Translations under genes and position numbers: made by a program
Assembly (NCBI GenBank): GCA_020052415.1
Contig: JAGVPB010000080.1
Coordinates: 1 to 64,000, forward strand
Source of the DNA: Bacteroidales bacterium
GTDB taxonomy: Bacteria; Bacteroidota; Bacteroidia; Bacteroidales; JAADJA01
Length of the DNA stretch: 64,000 nt
Direction: 5' to 3'
Shown: positions 18,601 to 26,572 of the stretch, piece after piece
How the letters are laid out: each line of letters starts with the position of its first letter
Numbering within the stretch: position 1 is the first letter of the stretch
Notes under the pieces: model-generated
Databases searched by the model: none
What the model saw: the letters and a program-made list of their open reading frames with translations, nothing else
What the model was told of the DNA's origin: nothing

Positions 18601-19395
18601 TTTCCAGTCAGCATAAATTTGAAAACTTGCCACAAAGTCATCCGGCATGATACATAGCATCAGTTCGTTTTGCTCTTCCTTGCCTCCATAAATCTTATTC
18701 AGCATCTCCTGATAATTAAAAATGAAGCTGCGATATAGTTTTCCAAAGGAAGGAGCAATTGCTTTTTTAGGGGTTGTTTTGGGATTTACCACTTCACCTT
18801 TCCCATAATTAATCCTTACAGTAATGGACGAAACTACCTCCAATTCCTTAAGAGCAGCATTATAGCGCACCGGGAAAACAGATAAACGGGCAATACGAAA
18901 ATCACGGAATATGGCTGGAGGTTCAACCATTGCATAATCTTTTGGATAAATTTCATTAGCCTGATATACATCAGAATTTTCTATATAAGGCGATTCCGGC
19001 TGGCCTTCGATCCAGCTTGATCGTGCCGGTGGTAAATACAAGTTTCCGAAGGTTTGAACCTCACTCGTTTCAATCACTTCAACCGAAATACCGGTTTGGT
19101 CAGGAATGGCCAGTACTTTAGCAATGTAGGGCACTTCAGGAAAGCCGGGATATAAAGTAATTGCTTCGGATAATAAATCTATTGTCTGATATGTTTTGTT
19201 TGCGGTATTTAAATCATCTACTTCGAATCCTGCTATTTCAACCCTTATCACGATGCCGTTGTCATTCTCGCTGATTATTGTTACTTCCGGAGCAGTACCC
19301 CTGGTTTTGTTTTTATCCAGCGGCACCCATTCAGCCATTATTTCGAAAGGAATTAATATGGATAAGAAAAAAACTATAAAATAATTTTTGAACAT
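15613..19395 (-). CDS. Gingipain-like C25 protease with T9SS type A sorting domain
   Basis: A 1260-residue exported protein. After the signal peptide comes a propeptide-like region to about residue 220, then a peptidase C25 domain (about 240-610) with YVLLVGDDGVFP and the expected C-terminal block YCVLGDPSIHIW. The presumed nucleophile is Cys488 in SIGCGVAMF. The usual GHG dyad position reads RGEG, with Glu453 in place of His. Ig-like and jelly-roll regions follow. The C-terminus is a type A T9SS domain: NHPNPF, VYNINGELVRTL, GxNxxGxxVxSGAYFYRL, KMFMLK. A perfect AGGAGG ribosome site precedes the ATG, uncommon in this phylum. It is probably cell-surface or secreted; proteolytic activity is uncertain because of the Glu substitution. 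Confidence 0.85.
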   Translation of the reverse strand: MFKNYFIVFFLSILIPFEIMAEWVPLDKNKTRGTAPEVTIISENDNGIVIRVEIAGFEVDDLNTANKTYQTIDLLSEAITLYPGFPEVPYIAKVLAIPDQTGISVEVIETSEVQTFGNLYLPPARSSWIEGQPESPYIENSDVYQANEIYPKDYAMVEPPAIFRDFRIARLSVFPVRYNAALKELEVVSSITVRINYGKGEVVNPKTTPKKAIAPSFGKLYRSFIFNYQEMLNKIYGGKEEQNELMLCIMPDDFVASFQIYADWKRQSGTDIHVTKFSDIGANATNPDIIKNHIADAYFNWEIPPTYVLLVGDDGVFPKKIVAYPDYSFPNEDFFVEVEGNDYFPEMMVGRFTNEGDYRMQVMINKFLLYEKTPYTAETAWFRKATMCANNEYVSAVETKRFVAGLMLDDGNFTSVDTLMSDGNSWGYGCTVDLNDVITALNNGRSYLNYRGEGWDDGWHATCYDFSVTDVSGLANGQKFTFITSIGCGVAMFNSSYGNCFGEAWVELGSLTSPRGGVAFIGPTSNTHTTNNNKIDKGIYVGMFREGMDTPGQALLRGKLYMYHVFGNEYYVEYHYKIYCVLGDPSIHIWKDVPLAINVDHVSAISFGLNQLEFTVTSDASGQPVPDAELCLSGNDIFIKGISGSDGKINLEITPLQLETLTVTVRGGNVIPYQGTISVNQGLQTVEPTGDPAFTELTGNMDGLTNPNENFNAVVTLKNWGSQTANNVMVTLSTTTPDLLQVITTTPVSFGNIAPGGTFTGNPLQFYIKPECPIGGAGILKFHIASASSSWDYFYHFDVVGCVLTYKHFLVNDLGLPNENFHIEAGEYARLIFTIENGGLDAAPNVMGILSSTDPYITVEDSIGTFGNIATGSQATNYENNFEVSVSSSCPAQHLANCSLKLVTQNGNYPYETVSSLQIPVSLPVPTDYSGPDAYGYYAYSSSDPYFDQSPVYNWFELDGIGTAINFPDTSDYTLTVNLPFNFKYYGTNYSTLRISTDGWIAPGSGSQVNPINNVLPFNDNVSSMIAPFWSDLLHGEALAGEIYYYNDAANHRFIIEWDSIGHNLAPVEEYRENFQVILLDPVYHPTPTGDGKIIFQYKVVEATEILTIGIENQAQNVGLQYVYNMGFNPTASEISNNYAIKFTTEPPTVSSIITGLPDENNNDLQGNGNFRLAQNHPNPFSKSTLISYTLPVKGQVKLEVYNINGELVRTLQDQQQSAGTYNIEWNGLNNNGNQVTSGAYFYRLHTDRFIQTRKMFMLK

Positions 19396-19679
19396 AAAGA
19401 CCTCCTTTTAATGATGGTAAAATTTATTGTAAAATGGTGATATTTTAAATTAAACAATTTTAAACTCCGACCTCCTGTATATAATGTGATCAAGACAAAT
19501 ATGTTTTTTGATTAGTTGCTTAAGTATATTTTTAAAATGTCATATTACACTTAGGTATTCACACCTTCCTTTTACAGCAAAATTCACTATTAATAATCTA
19601 AATTAATGTAAACTGAATGGATTACTAACCGATGCATTTATCTGAGCACATTTGCCTTCGTGATATGTGCAAATGTCAG

Positions 19680-22457
19680 CTATTGCCCGGTTCCCAATAC
19701 TGTCAGGCTGCCTTTCAGGGTTTGCTTAATATCTTTAGAGCCATAATAGACATCCAGAATCCAGTAATAGGTTCCCTCCGCCACATAGCGACCGTTCTGC
19801 TTTCCATCCCAACCTGATGGAAAATCTTCTGATTCCCAAACCTGCTGACCCCAACGGTTAAAGACCAACATGCTGTGTCTGTTAATTCCCTGCCACTTTT
19901 CAGGAATCGGTCTGAAAAGGTCGTTTTCCATATCGCCATTTGGTGTCAGTACTTTCGGAACTCCAACCTCCAACAATTCTATCATGATCGTATCCGAACT
20001 TTTGCAAAGGCCCTCGGCCACTTCCACATAATAATAAGGATTGAGAGAGTCGAAGTTGTTCTCGGTCACTATATAAAATTGCCCACCCGATCCGTCCTGC
20101 CAAAGGTAAGTATCATGGCCTTCTCCGGCATCAAGTTCAATAGTTTGCCCAGGAATCAGGACTTCATCCTCACCGAGATATACTTCGGGAATTGGGACTT
20201 CAGTTACATAGAGGTTATCCGTTACACTGTCGCAGGGATTAACTACCGCGAGTGTGTAATTACCTGAACCTGTAACCATGAAATTCTGATCACCGGGCTG
20301 TCCGTTCCAGTAATAAATATAATCTCCGTCAGGTGCTGTAAGAACAAGAGTATCACCTTCGCAGATTTCTATATCCTCTCCTAGGTCCGCTGAAGGATAT
20401 GGGAAAAAAGCAATTTCAATTTCATCACTTCCTGGACATCCGAATTCATCCATTACAGTTACGCCATAAGTGCCGGCAGAATTAACAATCTGTGTTTGCG
20501 AGGTTGTATTATCCTGCCACAGGTAGGATATAAATCCGACTCCGGCATCGAGGATAAGACTGTCGCCTTCGCAGATATGGCTGTCCTGTCCGAGGTTTAC
20601 CTGTGGACTGGAAATAGCTACATAGATTTCATCAGTTGCCGTACATCCGAAGTTATTTTCTACTTCAACGGAATAAGTGCCGGAAGTAGTAACTTCATAG
20701 GAAGGCTGCGTAGAATTATCCTGCCACAGGTAGCTCATAAACATATTGCCCGGATCGAGAATTATACTTTCACCGCTGCAAATTGTTGTGTCAGGTCCAA
20801 GATCAGGTTCGGGAAGCGGATATACTTCCACATAAACCGAATCAATATCCTGCCCGCAGCCATTGTTTACTATTACCCAATAAGTTCCTGACTCGGTCAC
20901 CGTATAAAACTGGTTGGTTGTGCCATCCTGCCAGAGATAGCTCATAAAGCCGGGACCGGGGGTAATTAGTTGTTCGTCGCCATCGCAAAGTGTAAAATCC
21001 TCTCCCAGCTCAATATCAGGAAGGGGGAGAAATAAGATTAAAATAGAATCGGTGGCTGTGCATCCATTGATATCCGTTACTGTCACCCAATAGGTTCCAT
21101 CTGTAGTTACAATGAATTCCGATTGAGTAGAATTATCCTGCCAGTAATAATTTACAAATCCCTCCCCAGCGAAAAGTATAACAGAATCTCCTTCGCATGC
21201 GGTAGTATCATTTCCAAGATCAAGCGGAACAGCGGGAAATAAAGAGATATTTATGCTGTCGGTGGTTGAACAGCCAAAAATGTTGGTAACGGTTACCCAA
21301 TAAAGTCCCGGTTCCTCTATCATAAGAACGCTGTCAGCTGAACCATCCTGCCATAAATACCCGGGATATCCCGGGCCTGCATGCAATACAAAACCTCCGT
21401 CTTGACAGATCAGCGTGTCAGGACCAAGATCAATATCAGGCCCTGTCTTCACTATCAGTTTTATTGAGTCCTGTATAGTATAACCACAGTGATCGGTTAT
21501 CGTAACAACATAATACCTGCTGGTATCGGCAGTGATCACAGCAATACCGGTTGAATCAGGCAAATCGGACCATTCAAAAGTATAAGGCGGAATTCCGTTG
21601 ACGACGGTTACCATTACAATCACCTCTTGCCCCTCGCAAACCATTGTGGAATCGAACATTTCAGTTCCCATAGGCACATAATCCGGTATCGTCACATAAA
21701 TTGAATCCGTCCATGAACATCCTTCGGCATTAAAGGCCTGCACCCAGTAAAGTCCCTCAGTGTTCACAGCATAAGTTTGCTCAGTAGAGCCATCCTGCCA
21801 AAGGTAAGCTGCAAATCCTGAACCCGGATCAAGTATAAGAGAATCATTTTCACAGAGAGCGAGAGTTGTATCGTTACCCAGTTCAAATTTAGGTGTTGGG
21901 GTAATCCTGATGTTATCCAGTAAAACATAACCATAGTATGGAACAGAGCCAACAAAATATGCTTCCAATACCAAATCATTGATATCATAATTTTCGTTGT
22001 GAATCATAAACTCGTAAGTAAGCCAATCGGTGTTTGCAATAGCCGGAGATTGCCAGATAAGATTATTTTTTTGACAATCCGTATTTGCTCCATATATCCT
22101 TAGTATACACGGATCAACTATAGTAAATGAAAGATTTTCCCAAAATGCAAGATCAATTTTAAATATATAACAGGAATCTTTGGAAAGCGGGACTTCGAGC
22201 GTGGAATGCATATCTTCCCAGGTAAAGTTACTTCTGGTTAGCAAGCCGACGTAAGTATTACCATCGGAAGGTGGCAGATAAACCGCATATTTTCCCGGCT
22301 GAACATTTGGTGTACTTCCTGGGATACAGATTGCCCAACCCGGCGGAGGGCCAATCATCAATATCTGGCCTTCAAGAGAGGGATTAAACAAGTACTGGCA
22401 AAAGCCGGGAAAGAACAGCATCAAAAATATTATTACCAGTGATCCCTTTATTTTCAT
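19680..22457 (-). CDS. Large multi-repeat surface protein with T9SS type B sorting domain
   Basis: A 925-residue exported protein. An N-terminal jelly-roll-like domain (about 20-190) resembles carbohydrate-binding or lectin folds. About eight copies of an Ig-like module follow, each with the pattern LGxDxxxCxGDSxxLxxGxGFxxYLWQDxSxxxxYxVxxxGxYWVxVxNxxGCxxxDxI. One divergent PKD-like module (YTFEWSDLPDSTG) lies between the first and second. The C-terminus (VPKVLTPNGDMENDLF, LVFNRWGQQVWES, WDGKQNGRYVAEGTYYW, GSLTVL) is the CHU_C/gliding-motility type B sorting domain. It is likely a surface adhesin or matrix protein exported by T9SS. It stands 284 bases from the C25 gene with no obvious operon. 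Confidence 0.85.
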   Translation of the reverse strand: MKIKGSLVIIFLMLFFPGFCQYLFNPSLEGQILMIGPPPGWAICIPGSTPNVQPGKYAVYLPPSDGNTYVGLLTRSNFTWEDMHSTLEVPLSKDSCYIFKIDLAFWENLSFTIVDPCILRIYGANTDCQKNNLIWQSPAIANTDWLTYEFMIHNENYDINDLVLEAYFVGSVPYYGYVLLDNIRITPTPKFELGNDTTLALCENDSLILDPGSGFAAYLWQDGSTEQTYAVNTEGLYWVQAFNAEGCSWTDSIYVTIPDYVPMGTEMFDSTMVCEGQEVIVMVTVVNGIPPYTFEWSDLPDSTGIAVITADTSRYYVVTITDHCGYTIQDSIKLIVKTGPDIDLGPDTLICQDGGFVLHAGPGYPGYLWQDGSADSVLMIEEPGLYWVTVTNIFGCSTTDSINISLFPAVPLDLGNDTTACEGDSVILFAGEGFVNYYWQDNSTQSEFIVTTDGTYWVTVTDINGCTATDSILILFLPLPDIELGEDFTLCDGDEQLITPGPGFMSYLWQDGTTNQFYTVTESGTYWVIVNNGCGQDIDSVYVEVYPLPEPDLGPDTTICSGESIILDPGNMFMSYLWQDNSTQPSYEVTTSGTYSVEVENNFGCTATDEIYVAISSPQVNLGQDSHICEGDSLILDAGVGFISYLWQDNTTSQTQIVNSAGTYGVTVMDEFGCPGSDEIEIAFFPYPSADLGEDIEICEGDTLVLTAPDGDYIYYWNGQPGDQNFMVTGSGNYTLAVVNPCDSVTDNLYVTEVPIPEVYLGEDEVLIPGQTIELDAGEGHDTYLWQDGSGGQFYIVTENNFDSLNPYYYVEVAEGLCKSSDTIMIELLEVGVPKVLTPNGDMENDLFRPIPEKWQGINRHSMLVFNRWGQQVWESEDFPSGWDGKQNGRYVAEGTYYWILDVYYGSKDIKQTLKGSLTVLGTGQ

Positions 22458-22626
22458 AGCGTTTATAACAAAAATGATCTTTACAGTTTGTAAAAGTATA
22501 TTAAAATAATCAATTTATTTTAACCCATTGATTATTCTCATCACGGTCAAAGATCCCTTTAAGTTTGCCCAGGTTATTGAGCGCAATAAAGACATCGTTT
22601 AATCAAAAATAGGTGTCATCCACTAC

Positions 22627-22653
22627 AAAAAACCCCGAAAGTTCTTTCCGGGG
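22627..22653 (-). terminator. Rho-independent terminator of the TPR/OmpA lipoprotein gene
   Basis: The stem CCCCG-AAA/TTT-CGGGG at 22633-22653, with one bulged base, is followed on the minus strand by a run of six U residues (22632-22627). It lies about 30 bases beyond the stop at 22681. Confidence 0.8.
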
Positions 22654-22680
22654 CTTATTAAAAATTCAGTACAGGCTTTA

Positions 22681-24423
22681 TTACTTAACAATATTTTTAA
22701 AGTCCTGTTCATTGAAATACTTCAGGAATTCCCTGTCGGTGGCAGCCTTTTCCTTGAGAGACGGATTTGCATTTACAGCTTTTCCAAGGTATTCGTAAAC
22801 CATGTTTGGATCGTTCGTCCTGGCACCATAAACAGCAAGCATATAAAACGTTTCAGGGCTCTGAGGCGAGCATTTCAGATTCATCAGTGCCTCATTCATA
22901 TTACCCGAAAGTAAATGAGCCAAAGCCAGATTCTGATTGCATTTTATTTCTTTGAAATAATTCAGCGCTTTAGAATAATCTCCCTTCTGAATATTAACAA
23001 CCCCAAGGTTGTAATTAACATTTTCACCGAATGTATTGGCTTTAAGAAAATGCTGTTCAGCCAAATCAAATTGATTTTTCCTGCATTCGAGAACGCCAAT
23101 ATTATTTTCAATCTTACCGTTTTTATCCGACAATTGAGCCGCCTGGTTCAGGAGATTCTCAGCCTCACCCAATTGACCAAGCACCATGGCTTCAGCTGCA
23201 GCATTGTTATAGGCTTTCCAGTCGCGGTCTTTATTTGTAAAGGCATTTTTATAAATTACCAATCTTGCTTTTGGATCGTTCGTAAGTGTGGCTGCATGCA
23301 TTATTTCATCATATTTTAGCGAATCCGGATGATTAATAGCCATAGCGGCAATTTCTTCATCGCTGCGCTTGGGCTCGAAACAGTTGACGGTTATTTCTGC
23401 CCTCCTTAAAGGCGGTAAAATCTGATCCTCAATCTCCTTGTAAATCACTGTCATATTCCTGATTTCATCTTCCCTCTTATTTACGTCGGTTTGCGAGTTG
23501 ATTACATTTAATATCTGATTTTTATCCTTCAGGTCAGAATTGCTTACAGATTTCATAAAGCCGTCCCAGTCCTCGCCATTTCCTTTAGCGGCAAATGATA
23601 TTGGCTGTTCAAGGGATTTTACATCAACCTTCAGGTTTTTAGCTTTCTCCTCGTTTAACTTTTTGAGTTTCTTTACGATATATTCATTTGCTGCAGCAGC
23701 CCTTTCATCTGCGAGATTGTTATTGAAACTGATTTCTCCTTCCGGGGATGCCCATGCATTGATGCTGATATCTTTTATTTCCCATCCCTTCAGAATAAAA
23801 TTATCTAGTTCCGCCATCACAGCTTTTGAACTTTCCTTTTTATTCAGCGGAAAATTCATATCGAGATTCGATTTATTGACAAGGAAGTAAAGCGTTGCAT
23901 TTTTAGATGCCATCGTAATCTTTTCATAACCGGAAGGAGCATATATCAGGTGTTCATCATGAACAATGTTTTTATAGGTATCAATCACCCCGTCTGCAAG
24001 TTTAATATCCTTGATTTCACTGACTTTTTTACCTTTCATAATTTTAGCATCTACCAAAAGCTCGGATGTCCTCATATCATCCTCAAAGGGAAAGGTAGCT
24101 GAATATTTAAAGCTTCCACCTGTCTTTGAATTGATCACAGTGCCTTCTCCTTCAGATTTTTCGCCCTTTAAGATAAATTTATTGAGATCTTTGGTATTGC
24201 CATTGGCATTCTTAAGGTAAGGTGTAAACTCAACTACGGCCATTTTGTGAAATGATTTTTCAGGAATGGTTCCTTCTATTGTAAAAGCAACATTTCCTCC
24301 TTTAGCCTCAAGAACTTCAGGCTGAACCTTATAGGATTCAGGAAGTTTTGTCGAGACACAACTGCTAATGATTAATAATGAAGAAGCAGAGAAGAACAGA
24401 CGAGATACACTGACCTTTTTCAT
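22681..24423 (-). CDS. TPR and OmpA-like lipoprotein
   Basis: A 580-residue lipoprotein with lipobox LIISSC (Cys about 22). The N-terminal half is beta-rich. Residues about 175-260 resemble an OmpA/MotB peptidoglycan-binding domain (ATLYFLVNKSNLDMNFPLNK, ISINAWASPEGEISFNNNLADERAAAANEYIVKKL), although this copy carries an inserted helical stretch. The C-terminal third has four or five TPR units (WKAYNNAAAEAMVLGQLGEAENLL, IENNIGVLECRKNQFDLAEQHFLKA, VNYNLGVVNIQKGDYSKALNYF). It is probably periplasmic, linking cell wall and an envelope complex. A -7 box TACATTTG is at 24466-24473, and a clear terminator follows the gene. It is monocistronic, divergent from the DUF3857 pair. Confidence 0.75.
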   Translation of the reverse strand: MKKVSVSRLFFSASSLLIISSCVSTKLPESYKVQPEVLEAKGGNVAFTIEGTIPEKSFHKMAVVEFTPYLKNANGNTKDLNKFILKGEKSEGEGTVINSKTGGSFKYSATFPFEDDMRTSELLVDAKIMKGKKVSEIKDIKLADGVIDTYKNIVHDEHLIYAPSGYEKITMASKNATLYFLVNKSNLDMNFPLNKKESSKAVMAELDNFILKGWEIKDISINAWASPEGEISFNNNLADERAAAANEYIVKKLKKLNEEKAKNLKVDVKSLEQPISFAAKGNGEDWDGFMKSVSNSDLKDKNQILNVINSQTDVNKREDEIRNMTVIYKEIEDQILPPLRRAEITVNCFEPKRSDEEIAAMAINHPDSLKYDEIMHAATLTNDPKARLVIYKNAFTNKDRDWKAYNNAAAEAMVLGQLGEAENLLNQAAQLSDKNGKIENNIGVLECRKNQFDLAEQHFLKANTFGENVNYNLGVVNIQKGDYSKALNYFKEIKCNQNLALAHLLSGNMNEALMNLKCSPQSPETFYMLAVYGARTNDPNMVYEYLGKAVNANPSLKEKAATDREFLKYFNEQDFKNIVK

Positions 24424-24582
24424 AAATTCATAAAATTAAGTTACTACGTTGATTAATTCCTGGTACAAATGTACATTCATAGTATCGAAATTATAACCGT
24501 GTGTTGAAAACTTTTGAAAATTAATTTGTCAATATTTTCTTAGTTTTACCAACTTCATTTTTTTGAATTAAATGTATTTACA

Positions 24583-26541
24583 ATGAAAAGAGCATATATT
24601 TTTATTCTGATCGGGTTCTTAGCCATCGCTGTCAATGCAGGTACCGATATCAGGTTAATGATTGCAAAATCGGGTGATTCAAAAGATTATCCCGGAAAAC
24701 CGGAGCTGGTTATTTTCGACAGTACCCGTGTCAGTGTTATGGAAACAGGGTTAAGCTATGTAAATATGCATAAGCTCGTCAAAATTTTAACCCCGGCAGG
24801 CGCCAAACAAAACGCGGTGGTTAAGATTGGCTACGATCCGCTTTCGGCTTATGTTGACATCATATCAGTAAAAGTCTTTAAAAAGTCCGGTGAGGAGATT
24901 TCACTGGATATATCCAAAGTGCTTGATTATCCTGCTCCTGCACGCATGATCTACTGGGGTGCACGCGAAAAAATGATTGAGATCGGTCGGTTGGAGCCGG
25001 GTGATGCCATCGAGGTTTTCCTTTTCAGGAAAGGATTTACCTATGCATTGCTGCAACAGGCAGATGAAGATGACAAATACATTCCGCCCATGCGCGGGCA
25101 TTTTTATGATATAGTTGAATTCTGGAGCAACAATCCGGTCATTGAAAAAGTTTACCAGGTAATTATCCCAAAAGACAAAACACTTCAATATGAAGTTTAT
25201 AATGGTGAAGTCCGTTCATCGGTTTTACCCGCCGGTGAAAACATGATTTACACTTTCTCAAAAAGTAAGTTTTCAGAACCCGAACATGAATCCAATATGG
25301 TTGCATCTTCTGATGAATTTCCCAAGTTATTGCTGTCAACAAGTCCCGACTGGATGGCAAAGTCTGTTTGGTTTTATGGTGTAAACGAAGACTATGGAAG
25401 TTTCGAATCCACTCCTGATATTGATAAAAAAGTGAATGAAATTTTAGAAGGTGCAGAGGATGAAATGGATTCCATTTCCTTATTGACGCACTGGGTTGCT
25501 GACAACATCAGGTACTCCGGGATTTCGATGGGTTGCGGTGAAGGATTTACTTTACATAAAGGCGACATGACTTTTTCCGATCGTTGTGGTGTTTGCAAGG
25601 ATAAAGCCGGAATGCTGATCACCATGCTGCGGGCTGCCGGCTTCGAATCGTACGCTGCAATGACCATGGCCGGTTCGCGTATTGACTATATTCCTGCCGA
25701 CCAGTTCAATCATAGCGTGACTATTGTCAAACTTAAGGATAAAAAATATCATATTCTCGATCCAACCTGGGTTCCGTTTGTCAGGGAATTATGGTCGAGC
25801 CTCGAACAGCAGCAGAACTACCTGATGGGAGTTCCTGAAGGCGCCGATCTGATGATTACCCCGGTTTCGGAACCCGTTAATCACTATCTTAAAATCAATG
25901 GCAATTCGACATTAAAATCAGACGGCACTCTCACAGGAGAATTTACTCTTGATGCCGAAGGACAGTCGGATGCCGCAATCAGAAGGATGTTTACAGGCGG
26001 TGACATCTCTACATGGAATTCCAGCCTTGAAAAAGAACTTATCAGCGTTCATCCCCGTGCAGAAATTATTTCGATGAATTTCGGGAAACCTTATAATTAT
26101 CTGTCAGCGCCATTAAAAATAAAAATAAAATACCGGATTCCTGATTACGCCATCATCACCGGTCAGGAAATCATCTTCACACCCGTGGTTGTTTCCAACA
26201 TTTTTAAAAGGGCTATGTCGCACCTGTATGTTGATACCGGCATTGAAAAGCGGAATTACCAATTCAGGGACAGGTGTTCAAGAACTGTTCAGTTGAGCGA
26301 AACAGTCACCCTCCCCTATAATGTTTCGGTGATATATCTGCCTTCAGCTGATTTAATGAGCGGCTCAGGCGCTTCGTTTAAGGGAAATTTTGCGGTTGAA
26401 AAAAATTCGCTTACTGTTGCTGAAAACCTGAAATTCAATAAAAGAGTTTATGACCCTGAAGACTGGGGTTCCTTTAAACAAGCGGTTGAAAGTCAGAACA
26501 AAATAGCCGATGAACCGGTGATCCTTAAAATTGAAAAATAA
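24583..26541 (+). CDS. DUF3857/transglutaminase-like exported protein
   Basis: A 652-residue exported protein with a DUF3857 N-terminal domain (about 30-265: VKIGYDPLSAYVDIISVKVFKKSGEEI, YDIVEFWSNNPVIEKVYQVIIP). A transglutaminase-like core follows (about 280-410), with the catalytic triad visible as Cys338 in DRCGVCKDKAGML, His in FNHSV and Asp in LDPTW. A C-terminal beta domain follows. Such proteins are periplasmic in Bacteroidota and poorly understood; cross-linking, amidase or protease-like activities are all conceivable for the fold. It is followed after 31 bases by a paralogue lacking the catalytic residues. Confidence 0.85.
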   Translation: MKRAYIFILIGFLAIAVNAGTDIRLMIAKSGDSKDYPGKPELVIFDSTRVSVMETGLSYVNMHKLVKILTPAGAKQNAVVKIGYDPLSAYVDIISVKVFKKSGEEISLDISKVLDYPAPARMIYWGAREKMIEIGRLEPGDAIEVFLFRKGFTYALLQQADEDDKYIPPMRGHFYDIVEFWSNNPVIEKVYQVIIPKDKTLQYEVYNGEVRSSVLPAGENMIYTFSKSKFSEPEHESNMVASSDEFPKLLLSTSPDWMAKSVWFYGVNEDYGSFESTPDIDKKVNEILEGAEDEMDSISLLTHWVADNIRYSGISMGCGEGFTLHKGDMTFSDRCGVCKDKAGMLITMLRAAGFESYAAMTMAGSRIDYIPADQFNHSVTIVKLKDKKYHILDPTWVPFVRELWSSLEQQQNYLMGVPEGADLMITPVSEPVNHYLKINGNSTLKSDGTLTGEFTLDAEGQSDAAIRRMFTGGDISTWNSSLEKELISVHPRAEIISMNFGKPYNYLSAPLKIKIKYRIPDYAIITGQEIIFTPVVVSNIFKRAMSHLYVDTGIEKRNYQFRDRCSRTVQLSETVTLPYNVSVIYLPSADLMSGSGASFKGNFAVEKNSLTVAENLKFNKRVYDPEDWGSFKQAVESQNKIADEPVILKIEK

Positions 26542-26572
26542 ACCAGGATAAAACTTGAAAACTTTAATCAAA

